DNA of 64,000 nt from Hypholoma sublateritium FD-334 SS-4 (taxonomy: Eukaryota > Basidiomycota > Agaricomycetes > Agaricales > Strophariaceae), in the NCBI GenBank assembly GCA_000827495.1, contig KN817560.1, positions 190,772 to 254,771 of the forward strand, written 5' to 3'. A model generated the notes under the pieces. It worked only from the letters and a program-made list of their open reading frames with translations. It was not told the DNA's origin and ran no database searches. Below, piece by piece: positions 1-10,987 of the stretch (the stretch's first letter is position 1; every line of letters begins with the position of its first letter). Both the position numbers and the translations under genes were made by a program.

Positions 1-2290
1 ATCCACATACAGTACATGTCCCATAGACGCCTAGATATCTCCTTCCTGCCTGCCTGTTTGCCCCCGCGCGTCTGCCTGCGCACGCGCGCCATCTATCTAT
101 TCACCCCACTCCATTCCATTCCACCGTCTGCCGCCCATGCCCGCCTTCGTTCTGCTGTCTCCTCTCCCGCCCTGCCCTGCCATACCACCCCTCCCATCTC
201 ATCTGCCTGCCTGCCTGCCTCGTTCGGACCCACCGCCCGCCCATAGACTTACGTACCGCTCGCCTAATACCGCACTTAGACACACGCATACAATATATAT
301 ATACGCACATCGGCCTACGTTATGACACATGCATGCTTGCTTGCTTCCCCGCCCCCGCTGGGATACGTGTAAAAACAGCTAGGTGAGCGCGCCCGGCCGG
401 CGGCATGCTGCGGGGTGTGTATGTACATCATAAAGTGAATGCAGGTATGTGGGGTCGCGTGCGCAGCCGCCGGCCGGACTGCCTGCTGTGGTTTGCTTCG
501 AGAGTCTGTTCGCAGCTGCGTGGTGGTGTGCACCGACCGCGGCCTGCGCGGCGCCGCGGCGGTGCTGCTCGTTGTCCTGCATAAAGTACGTATTTATTGA
601 CACAGGAGCGAGTGTGCACATAACCTCGCCCGCGCGTGCGACGGGCCCGGACGCAGCGCCTCGCCTCCGCCTCCGCCTCTGCCTCTGAAACGCTTGCTCC
701 TGCGCCTGAGACTGAGACTGAGTGGATATCGGCGCAGGCGTAGCGCCCGGCGATCTGGCCCAGCGCTAGTACTAGGCACTGCAGTGCTCTGGAACTGGTG
801 TGTTTACATACGCAGCCCGGCGGCGGGCGCAGCGCGCCCGATGATGGCGCCAGTATTACTTACTATGTAGCATTGCCATCAGCAGCGGAAGGCCCCAGAC
901 AGCGGGCGGCGCGGTGCCTGGATACGGTGCGCGCCACCCCGTACCAGGCCGTATGCTGCTATCTTGCGTGATATATGATACGCGCAGGCACCCGGCGCTG
1001 CGGCGCGCGGTGATGGCGCGCGAGGGCGATGGCGATTGTGCGTGGAGAGGGGGCGAGGGCGGACGGCGGGTGCAAAGGGGGCAGCGGTACAAAGAGGGTG
1101 GGCGACGGACGGTGCGTCTGCCCTGCCTGTCCCGGGGACGTACTCGTCGGGCGTCGGGTGTCGGGCTCGACTCGATATGTACTTGTTCGCTGAGAATGGT
1201 AAGTGCTAAGCGCGCTGCCCCATTCCATGCGACGCGCACGACGAACCCGGCCCGCATCACGCCGGCGTACTCGAATTTCACATGCCCAGCGCGCCCTCGG
1301 ATCGCCCAGCCAGGCCACGCGCGCGGACCCCGGAGGTACATATGCATGCACGGACGCGCGTGCGCCGCCCGGACGTGGAACTGCGCCGCCCTGGCGCCCG
1401 CCCTCGCGACCCGCGACCCGCAATTATACGTGAGCTGGCCCGTCCGGCGCACCCGGCGCCGGGAGCGCGCCTGAGCAGCCCCTTTTCATACGTACTGCGC
1501 GGCTCTGGCGCCCAGGCAGGCTGCGCGGGCGGTTGGGGGCTAACCGCCTGATTAGGCGCGTGTGCTTGGTGTACCCCACTGCCCCGCCTTGCCCCGCGGC
1601 GCGGGGGAGAGACAGGGGCCCCATCTAGCCAGACAGGTTCGCCGCGCCTGTCCGCGCGCAACCTCGAACCCAGGCCGCGCGTGGCCTGCGCCTAGCTACG
1701 CCTGCCCGCCGGAATCACGGCGCCTGGACCGCGCCCCAGCTCCCCAGTCCAGTCCATCCATAGCGCGCCAAACCGAACGCACGCGCGTGCCCCATGGAGC
1801 AAGCAAGCAGCCGGGAAATCCTACGTGGAGTCTGGACGGTGGCTGCTGGGCCACGCCATGCACAGTGCACGCAGGCGCTCCATATTCACATTTCTGGGTG
1901 GCTGGAACACGCATACGTATGTTATGCACAAACGCCGATCTGGGAAAAACGTGCATGTTGGCGGGCGGATATGAGGTTGACAGGGGCTTCCTGGTGCTTC
2001 CTTGTGATATGTATGTATGCACTGTATGTACATATGCCGCACGCGCCTGTCTTGTTGACGGGGAGTTGCTGATCGGCGACGCGCGAGGCCGTTCCGCGCG
2101 CGTGCTGCTGCTGGCTGCTGGGACACTGGGTTTGGTTCGTTTGCATTGCGCCTGTTGCCCTCGCGGTTCGGCCGGCGCAGATGTGATTGGAGCCATCGCA
2201 GGCGCCCGCGGAGGGTTAGGTCAAGATTCGCCAGTCGGGTCATATTAAAGCGAAGGGCACACAACAAATAATAATAATAATTACGATACT
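1..2290. other. GC-rich gene-free stretch
   Basis: I see no supportable gene. The first 250 bases are pyrimidine-rich on the plus strand with CTGC repeats; roughly 350-1800 is very GC- and CpG-rich, which opens long overlapping frames on both strands (for example 856-1452 minus and 914-1474 plus). Those frames lack any recognisable domain and mirror each other, as expected from base composition. The right end is the 3' flank of the SNF5 gene. Confidence 0.6.
203..220 (+). repeat. CTGC microsatellite
   Basis: Four and a half tandem copies of the tetranucleotide CTGC, within a longer C/T-rich tract that contains further scattered TGCC units. Confidence 0.8.
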
Positions 2291-4163
2291 TCACCGTCGC
2301 CTGCTGCGCGTCGAGCTCTGGAACTTGGACGTCTCTCGTCTCAGGCGCCTGCAAAGAATGGGATGTAAGCACGACACCTGAGAAAAAATCGCGCACATAC
2401 CTCGTCGCGCGCTCGCGCTCGATCTCCCGCCGCTCCACCTCCTCCGCCGTCAGCTCCTCGAACGTCGTCCTGAACTCCTCCGCGTCTGCCCAATCGCGCC
2501 ACACGCTCTTGAGCGTCTTCGGCCCGCGCCCGTCGCGCGGCGCGCGGCCCCAGCCGAGCCCCAGCCCCGTCTTGTCCTTGACGAGCCCGAACCCACTGCG
2601 GTCGCGCTTCTCGCCGGGGGCTGCAGCCTCCTCGCCCGCCTCGCGGTCGCCGCCGATGACGCCCCACTCGATCGCGTCCTTCTTGTGCTTGAGCAGCTCC
2701 TCGTGCACCGCGTGCGCGATGAGCGGCACGGCCTCGCCCGTGAGCCCCAGCTCGGCGGCGAGCTTGATCGAGAACTCCTCGGGCGTGAGGGGCGACAGCA
2801 GGTCCCACTCGATGTGGTCCACGAGGTGGTGGTTCGCGATTTGCACGTCGATCTGTGGTGTGCCGCAGGGGGTGAGAAGGGTTAGGGCAGCGCGGGAGGG
2901 GGTGTGACGTACGCTGAGAATGACACGGCATTCTGGAAGCTCCTCGCCGGTCGCAGGCTGCTCGGCGGTGTCCAGCGCGCCGTCCTGCCCGAGCTCCATG
3001 GACGCCACGCCCTCGTGGTCCTCGAGCTGCGCGCGGATTTGGGTCGCGATCGTGTCGGCCCATGTCTGCGGGATGTCGAGGTCGTTGCAGAATATCTTGG
3101 CGAAATTTTCGGGCTTGATCAGCGACTCGTTGATGTTCCACACGAAGCAGTCCCTGATGCGATGCGTGTCCGTCTCGAACTCGACGCGGATGGGGACGAG
3201 CGACGTGCGCTTCTTCGCGTGGCTCTCGAGCACGTCGGGCGACCTGGCAAAGTAAAAATACAGGCATGAATGACGGCTCGGTCGCTATTATTAGGAACGC
3301 ACAGGTATGCATGGGGGGTGGGGAGCATCAACCGCGGCTTTAGGAAGCGCGCTGGAGGCACCATGCCGAGATAGCTCTGGTCCAGCTCTGCTTTTTCGGG
3401 GCGTGGGGTGGCCGTCGGGCGCGGGGAGGAGACGCCCGTGGTGGCGTTGAACACATTGAGGCCCGAGCCCATGCGGGTGCGCGTCTGGCGTATCGACGTG
3501 CGCGTGCCGCCGCTCGCGTGGAAGTCGGAGTCGTCGCTCTCGAGCGCGCCCGCGTCGGGGATGTCGTCGCCCGAGCCGGGGTCGGCGTAGTTGATGACGC
3601 CGCCGCGGCGGGTCGCGGTGCGCGAGGTGAGCGAGGACGTCGAGGCGAGGATCGGCTGCACGAGGAGGGTGGCGCCGGTCTTGAGGCGCGAGGCGTACGT
3701 GGACTGGACGGCCTGCGCGGCGGTGGGCAGGGGCGGGCGCGGCGGATTGGGGGGCACGGCGGGGAGGACGGGGACGACGGGCGGCGGGGGCTGGTAGACG
3801 GGCGGCATCTGGGGCGCGGGGGTTGCGAGGGCGCTGGAGCGCGCGGTGCGGGCGCGGGAGCTGCGCGTGGGCTGTGCGGGGTTTTTGGGCGGGGGCGTGG
3901 TGGTGGTGGACCAGTTCTGCAGGTTTTTCATGTATGCTTGTGGGGAGTCAGAGGAGATGACGGGACGAAGCAGGGATCATGCCTTTTGAGTGGACCGTTT
4001 GCGGCGCGGGCGAAGCATACGCTGCAGATGCTGCAGTTGAGATCTGTGTCATCGTCTGCCGGAACTGGGAATCGGACATGTTGCGGTTGATGTCAAATGC
4101 TGCCGGACTGGCAAATGTGGCAGTTGCGGGCTGCTGGTACGGCGTCCCTGCGCTGTCGGCCAT
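2291..4163 (-). CDS. SNF5: SNF5/Sfh1-type chromatin remodelling subunit
   Basis: SNF5/INI1 family core subunit of SWI/SNF or RSC nucleosome-remodelling complexes, acting in the nucleus. Spliced model: 4163-3996, 3916-3303, 3243-2913, 2852-2401, 2348-2291, summing to 540 aa with all phases consistent. The N-terminal half is low-complexity, rich in Ser, Thr and Pro. Two SNF5 repeats follow: the first contains LVPIRVEFETDTHRIRD and FVWNIN, the second contains VDHIEWDLLSPLTPEEF and AVPLIAHAVHEELLKHKK. The C-terminus is Arg-rich (ends RSRRR). The first intron has a weak donor (GTCCAC), so a start at the Met at 3931 is an alternative. The length is nearer yeast Sfh1 than Snf5, but I cannot separate the two by eye. 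The gene is head to head with the Pol X gene. Confidence 0.9.
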
Positions 4164-4369
4164 GCGGGCGATTACAATAAAGCTTGGATATACACTACCG
4201 AGAAGTAACAAGAAAGCAGAGAGCGAGGCGCCTGCAGCGCTGGCCGAGGATATTGTTTGAACCAAAAAGAGATCCCACAAAACGCGACAGGTCACATCTG
4301 TCACACATGCGTTATGGCGTCACGATATGCTCGTCGTCGCCCTCTACACACTCGTCGCATGGGAGGCGG
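4164..4369. promoter_or_regulatory. Bidirectional promoter region (SNF5 / Pol X)
   Basis: Only 206 bp separate the two divergent start codons, so both promoters and 5' leaders must lie here or overlap the neighbouring gene. No clear TATA box is visible, as is common for housekeeping genes. Confidence 0.55.
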
Positions 4370-6106
4370 ATGCTGAGTCGCAGCCTCTCTGCTCGCTGCT
4401 GCCATGCCTCTCTCTCATTGGCAGTCCGGTACCGCGCCTACACCACCGAGCCGCTTTCGCGGCCTTTGCCTGTCATAAAAAGTCAGCACAACCAGGGCAT
4501 CGTGGACTTGCTCGTCAGATGTAATTTTGGCTGCCTGCTTCACGTCAGTAATAGCTCATATTTCCACACTCAGCTCTGCAGGAGGAAGAAAGCAAAGCTA
4601 GCGCGAATCCATTCAAAATACAGGCCTTCAGCAAGGCAATTGACTCTATACGCACCTTGGATCGTCCAATACGTTCTGGAAATGATGTTCACGCGGTATG
4701 TCGTGTTTTATATCTTAGACGACACCCCAACCCATACCATTCTTCCCATAAGGTTCAAGGCATTGGGCCGGGAATTACGGCTCGGATAAACGACCATCTA
4801 CTTCAACTCTACACAGCTGAAGCCGACAGGGACATGGGTACGTCAATCTCGTATCCGGTCTCAGAAACTCAGTATTAAACCTCTTCCATCAGAAATCTAC
4901 AAGGAAATTGTTAAAAGTAGATGCATCACCATGTTCAACGACATCCCAAGTATTGGGTAACACTTTCAGCGAACCATCACCCTACAATTGGATACCAACA
5001 TTATAATTCACAGACTCAAGAAAGCTACCGACCTCGCTGATGCAGGATGCCTCTCCGTGGATAATCTGGTCTCTGGCCGATTCAATTCCATGTTGTCTGC
5101 GAAACAGATTCTCAACGTTAAATATGCACATCACCTTGAACAACCTACTACGAGACAGCAGGCTGAAGATGTCCTCGTGCGTTGCGTATCAATTCTCTCT
5201 GTTCCGCGCCTCATAACCTATCTTGTTAGGCTTTTTGTCGACATCATTTCGACCCCGCGTTCCAATTTGATCTCGTTGGGGAGTAGTAAGTTCAATAATA
5301 TCTGACCCGTGCTTTCAATACTAATTGAGCACAGTCGACGGGGTATCACGTCCTTGACGGACATCCAAATCATGGTTTCTCATCCCAGTTTTGTGCACAT
5401 TCCACTACCCCCTGATCCATCTATGGCTATTTCCAGCAAAAAGGAAACCAAACCAAAGGCAAAAACAAAACGGAAAAAGCGGGACGACGAAGGCCCTCCA
5501 ACGAACGTCCTTTATTCCGAGATCATCCCCATGCTTCATCAAACAGGTTTTATCTCAGATACGCTGACCTTCGACGCGACGTCCTGGACCGGCTTTGCGC
5601 GTCTCCCCGGACGCGATGACCAATGGGGCACCGTCTTCGAGCGACTAAACGCCATCAAGAACACCGGAGGGGACTTCCGGAGGGTATCACTCAAGTGCGT
5701 CGTCCTCTCCGTCCAATAACCCAATACCAACATACTAACACCTTCTCCTGATGATAGCATCGCGCCGCAGCGATCTCTCGGCTCCGCCCAACTGTGGCTC
5801 ACCGGCAACGCCAAGTTCGAAAAGTACCTGTGCTACCGCGCCCAGCGGCGGGGCCTGATGCTCAACGCGCACGGGCTCTGGAGGTGGACCGCCAGTCGGG
5901 GCAGTGCGCCTCCCGACGGCGACGTGGCCGGCGCGGGGGGCGACGACGGCGCACCACATGATGGGGGCCACTGGGTGCTGCTCCGCTGCGCGACGGAGGA
6001 GGACATCTTCCGCGAGCTGGGGATGGCGTTCGTCGATCCGGAGAGGCGGAGCCTCTCGGCTGCTTTTAGGGTGCCGAAGGTCGAGTATGAGGTGGACGAG
6101 GTGTGA
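4370..6106 (+). CDS. Family X DNA polymerase, mitochondrial-type, catalytic residues lost
   Basis: DNA polymerase beta-like protein. Eight exons (4370-4520, 4574-4695, 4753-4837, 4893-4956, 5014-5176, 5230-5285, 5335-5694, 5758-6106) join in frame to 449 aa. The start at 4370 opens an Arg/Ser-rich, acid-free leader (MLSRSLSARCCHASLSLAVR) typical of mitochondrial import. The 8-kDa helix-hairpin-helix region (VQGIGPGITARINDHL), the second HhH (FNDIPSIGLKKATDLADAG), palm, and thumb (CYRAQRRGLMLNAHGLW, TEEDIFRELGM) are recognisable. The palm motif normally G-D-x-D reads TDIQIMVSHPS and the third carboxylate motif (normally RR-hydrophobic-D) reads RRVSL. So two of three metal-binding Asp are replaced (Gln, Ser). 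The lysine equivalent to Pol beta K72 is Arg. There is no BRCT domain. Probably a non-catalytic repair or DNA-binding factor; function unknown. Confidence 0.85.
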
Positions 6107-8658
6107 GCGGTCCACCGGTTGCGGTGAATACGAATGTCGGGATTATCATCGCATGCCTGTATTTTGGGTTAGATCTTGTAGTATATCTAATTAATTACCG
6201 CTGCGTCTTTTGCAGTGGATACTCTCGTTTTATTACTTATAAGTAGTTTATTTAGTGGTTGTTTGCCGTGCTGGGTTTGTTAGTAGTAGTATGCTTTACC
6301 TTCATTTCTAGTCTCGATACCAGAGGTTGTGCAACCAAACTTCGACAAGTGTGCGGGTATTACACCTGCTCGGTAGATCTATTTTTTGGTTTCCTTGATA
6401 GTGCCTGCATAGTTACTGGTAAGGCTACCTCATTTTTCCCTATTCTGCCGTTGCACATTCCGCCAAACAAGGCCCAAACAGCAGTTATGTGGGTCCCACG
6501 GTTTGGGCAAGTTGGCTCTCCCCCACAACTCCCTCAGCAGCTGATCCAACTGCGATTGGCACCGTGGCTTCTCCCATATAACGCGCCTCAACCGCCCCAA
6601 GACAGTATCATGGTGCTCACGGGGATACAATTGAAAGCAAATATGATATTTTCGATGCACTTCGCAACCAATTCAACGCCCCTCGAGCGCTGGAGCTTCA
6701 CCAACCTCCTACACCCGCTCGCACTGCCCGGGCATCAGCTTTGTGCGGCCTCCGGGTGCCCACCCGAAAAATTCAATCGCGACGCGGTATCAAACGCACG
6801 TCCCGTGTCACCAATGCCGGTGTCTGGCAATGTCCAACCGTTCTGCATGTCAAATGACTCAAATCAACGCGCGCTGTCGCAGTCCCGCCCGACTTCTGCT
6901 GTCTTGTGGAATCAAAATGGTGTTATATATAACCCTCAGCCGTGTATGCGACTCCCTCGCTGGTGCTTTGTTGCGGGTGAGTTGTGCTGAAATCATATCA
7001 GGACAACATACTCTCTGTTATAATACAGATCTTGGGCGGTGTTGGGCGTCTCCGACTAATGAAATTAGCCCTCCTTGGCATCACTGTGTTCATCGATCTC
7101 ACCGCCCGGTTTTAGCTGAACCGCCACGAACTCAAAAATACGCCACACTTACTTATTTTCGTCGAGGAGCACATCTACTGCGTGGCAGGCAGCGTTGGCG
7201 CTGCGCTAAAGCTAGGGCTAGAGCGAAGCTGACAGTGGACCACCGCGATCACGTCGTCTCCTAGTCCCGCCGCGCTATGCTCATGTCCAGCAAATCACCC
7301 CTCGCATCCCCGGTGGGCGACCGGAGGAGTGGGTAATGCACCGCTGACATTTCTCGCCCAGTTAATCACTGCTAGCATAGGTGCTATGGTTGCCATTCAG
7401 GAGCTCAAACATGACGCGTTTTCTGTCACACAGCGGCGCGAGCGTGCGCGGGCGAATGGGCATCGCCGTGGCGCTGTACCGCTCTCCTGGGGGCGCGGCT
7501 TCCAATCGGCATCCTGGTTATTCTTGCACGCACTGGGGACGACATGGGAAGACTGGATTCTGGCTTTCTCGAGCAGCGGATGCTGGTGATTCGCGTTTCT
7601 AGGGACATAAATAGGCCCTTACTTTAAGGACATCCAGACTTTTGGGTGATTTTGCGGGTTATTTTTGGTGGGCTTTTCTTATTATAGACGCTGGGGACTC
7701 TCTCGCCTCGAATTTTACTGGAGGCTTGGCAAAATCTCCAGGGGCTGCGCTGGAGTGGAACTGCACCTGGCTTTGCAAAATGTCTGCTCGAAATTCCACC
7801 GGTTCGCGGCGAACGCCGCTTTTCGTGAAATCTGCGCGCTAGCACTATTTTTGACGCTCGTGGTCATATGATATCAATACGCGGTGTCACCCACTCACAG
7901 TTTATTTGGTTTTACAGAATCGGAAGTCTTGTCCAGCCGTGTTACCGAAATGCCATTTCGCGAAGTGTGGTCAGTCATCTGGAAAGTAGTGGATTTATTT
8001 TCAAGCTCCCTGACTATTTTATCAGTTTCTCCTATACCCCTCCGGTCTTCTGTGCAACTTTCAGCTTCCTGATCTCGTAGTGTCTTGGACGCCTCAGGGA
8101 GAATATTTCGATTGCTAGTGCTGGACGCTACCTTGCCCGCCAGTTTATTCCATCATCCGCGTATGGCAGAAAGCCATGAATATTCCCTGGACAAAAATAA
8201 ACTTTCCGGAATGTCGTTAATACATATACGCTGATGATGCATGCAGTTACTCGAAGCCGTCAAATCACAGGAAATGACATGGCCATCACGAATTCGCTAG
8301 CGACACTGAATGTCCAGCAGTTTGTTGGACAGCGCTCGGGATGCGACCAGGAAGTGTGTGATGGTATCTTTTGCACAGCACAGGAACGACGCTGGAGGCA
8401 ATTTTTAGACCTCGCTATAAAAGAAGTGGACGGCGGGGGAGTATACCTCATTCTTCCTTCGTTCTCTCCTTCTATCCTTTCTTTGTCTTGGCCAGGCTGC
8501 CCTATTCTTTCGTTCGCCTTTACCAGATCAATCTTTACCTTTCGTCCTTCACTCAGTCAATTTCCAGGTATGTTTTTAGCCCTCCCCCGATATCGCACTT
8601 CTCGTTCTGATGTCCGTGTGCCATCAAGTTTCTTCAGCCTCTTTATCACTCTTTAAAA
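6107..8658. other. Intergenic region without recognisable gene
   Basis: 2.5 kb between the Pol X stop and the secreted protein start. The longest open stretch (6259-6990, plus) has no start ATG at its beginning, no domain and no codon character of the neighbours. The last 250 bases are the promoter and leader of the next gene, with a strongly pyrimidine-rich tract at about 8440-8560 after the TATA box. Confidence 0.5.
8416..8423 (+). promoter_or_regulatory. TATA box (TATAAAAG) of the 8659 gene
   Basis: Consensus TATAAAAG about 240 bp before the ATG at 8659, followed by a C/T-rich tract like those near transcription starts of highly expressed fungal genes. The long leader could contain an intron. 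Confidence 0.5.
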
Positions 8659-9386
8659 ATGTTCGCCAAGCTTTTCAAATTCCTCGCCGCTGCCAGCATC
8701 GTCGCGAGCGTTGTGGCCTCCCCGGTTCCGGCTGTTGAGACGACTGATTTGGGTTTGTATTTCGTCTTCCTAAAATATGGCCAGAGGTTAATCAATCTGT
8801 GCAGCCGTTCGTGGAAGTTTCTCGTTCAACAACTACCACGGCGACAGGTCGATGTCTAACTTCGACAGCTTCTACGGCTCGGACAACTTCTCGGGCGAGA
8901 TTTCCAAGACCGTCATCATCAAACAGGACGAGGTCGTCTGCCACAGCGAGACGATCACGATCATCCAACAGCGTCTCCTCGTTCTCCAGGAGATGGCTAA
9001 GAGGTCAGTTTATCCGGCTGATCAGGGCTATAATTAACGGGTACTCAAACAATGAACATGACAGGATCATCACCGAGCAAGTTTGCGACGTTGAGTCGCA
9101 GACTATTGTCTTCGAGCAGTTCTACTCTTCGCTCGGCTCGTTCAGCGGAGACCTCAGGCGCCAATCCGGCCGCAGCGTCGGCTACGACAGCAGCATTGCT
9201 GGCCACTTCGGAAGCATCGTCTCGTCGTCCGGCTCCCTGAGCAGCTCGAACCTCGGCTTCAGCGGAAGCAGCCTCGGAAGCAACTACGTCGTCCCCTCGG
9301 GCTCCAACTGGAACGACGCGTCCTCCCCTGCCTCCGTCGGAAGCGCGTTTAGCAGCGCGCAGTCCGCCATCAGCTCCTCGATCTGA
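8659..9386 (+). CDS. Secreted Ser/Gly-rich protein, unknown function
   Basis: Function unknown. Exon 1 encodes a signal peptide (MFAKLFKFLAAASIVASVVA). Intron 1 starts after GATTTGG near 8754 and ends with the AG near 8804. Exon 2 carries a conserved core with EVVCHSETITIIQQRLLVLQ. Intron 2 starts near 9004 and ends at 9063. Exon 3 contains TEQVCDVESQTIVFEQF and then a Ser/Gly/Asn-rich tail (SSLGSFSGDL, LGFSGSSLGSNYVV) ending QSAISSSI. Two cysteines (in VVCH and QVCDVE) sit in an amphipathic helical segment. I recall similar proteins, also unannotated, from mushroom genomes. A cell-wall or surface protein is plausible but inferred. The TATA box and pyrimidine-rich leader suggest strong expression. 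Confidence 0.75.
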
Positions 9387-10987
9387 TTGGACGCTTCTTC
9401 TGCCCTTCGGACATGACGTAGACTTTTTAATTTCTGTCACGGACGGCCCAAAATACCCGTGCTAGCATTGCTAGATGGACTATCTTTTGACAAGTTTTTT
9501 TTACCCGCACCATTTTTTTTCGTGTTTTACTGAGGCATATATTCATCTTAGAATACTGGTCTTTCCTGTAATCATTGTTCTGGAAGTCAATACATTTAGG
9601 CGTTCACCTTTTACTGTTTACAGACTGGATGATGCAGCGCGAGGACAGGCAGGGTTCTCCGTGGTCATGTTGAAGTCCCCAGTCCGCCACCGGCCGCGGC
9701 GGTACTTATCTATGACCAAGCCAGCCGCTTTCCGAATGTCAACAAATGGTTGAACCCTGTTGAACCAGACCGAGGCTCACCGGACCCATTTAATTTTCTC
9801 ACTACTTACCCGCAAGCAGATCTTGGTCGCCTTCGTCAAGCATGCAACAGACATAAGTATGTGCTAATAATACCAAAATAATACATTCACTTCCAATAGA
9901 GTTGCATTTGAGTTGCATTGCTATGACGGAATTTAGACTCTCCAAGAGGCCTCGAGAAATTGCGTAAGTTGTCACGTACGCTGAACGTATGTATGCTATT
10001 AGCCCGCTGCGGCTCATACAATTTGCAGCGCAACGCCCATAATTTGGGAAAAGTGAAGGCGACCAAGGGCAGCCCCATGCTACAACAGTTCAAACTCAGC
10101 AAGGCCGCAACAGTCAACTGCTCAACGGAATCGTGTAACCTGACTATGTATTTGCCCAATTTGTGTCTGTAAATATGATCTGTTTTCACCTCGGAAGGTG
10201 TATGATCATCGCATGGAGACTCCGGTACGCTGCTCAATTATTGATACCTACCTGATACTTACTTTCCAGCAGATGAACAGAACTTCAATAGAAATCGTTC
10301 ATCATCCGTCATATGTAGTTGCCAAAAAGCAAGAAAGGCACAAGAAAGGCACGTCCTCAATAAAGCTTTTATTGTGCTGATACTCCCCGCATGAGTCTAC
10401 TGAGGCCCCGGTCTGGTCCGGCCAAATGTCGGAGACTTTACTGTGGTTCGGTGGAAATTGTACCCTATAATTAAACGATCACCAGGAGACCAACAGACTT
10501 TTTCTCTTCATCTGGTGTCATCCAGTACTTCTCACTGTCAACAAAGGATTTACCTTAACAACAGATGTTAAAGCATGGCAGATCATGCCCCACCGTACCT
10601 CCCCCTATAATCCGAGGGACTTGGGAGACTCATTGCTGCCCAACTCAGGCTCGGCCTTTGGTCAGCTCGGTTATCCCAGTTGTCGTATGAAATAATTGTC
10701 CTGGAAACAGGTGCAATTCCCTCAACCACAATCAAAAAATCGATCTCCATCAAATATTGTGCTGGCCTTGTATAAAAGGAGTGTTATTTTGTTGTGCGTT
10801 TCCCATTCCACTACTCCCTTTGCCACCCAAGACAGGTTCTTGTAGACTGTTTTTTTGTGAGTAATCTCAACTCTGGAATGTTGCGCTCATCTCATCCATC
10901 GATGCAGTTCTCTTCTTTCTTCTCATCTGAATTGTATTCAACGACACTCTCTTTACTTTTCCTCGAAAAATCTTCCATTTCGTCAAA
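9387..10987. other. Intergenic region without recognisable gene
   Basis: 1.6 kb of AT-richer sequence. A minus-strand frame of about 116 codons (9887-10237) has no recognisable domain. The right end is the promoter of the next gene. Confidence 0.5.
10771..10778 (+). promoter_or_regulatory. TATA box (TATAAAAG) of the 10988 gene
   Basis: TATAAAAG, 217 bp before the ATG at 10988, followed by a C/T-rich leader like that of the 8659 gene. Confidence 0.5.

Noticed and set aside
856..1474. Long overlapping open frames on both strands (198 and 186 codons)
   Set aside because: They mirror each other in CpG-rich DNA, have Arg/Ala/Pro-rich random composition, no domain and no splice signals expected of neighbours.
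6259..6990. 243-codon plus-strand open frame after the Pol X gene
   Set aside because: Does not begin with ATG, no recognisable domain or signal, and its composition does not match the neighbouring coding genes.
9887..10237. 116-codon minus-strand frame
   Set aside because: No family resemblance, no promoter or splice support; treated as chance.
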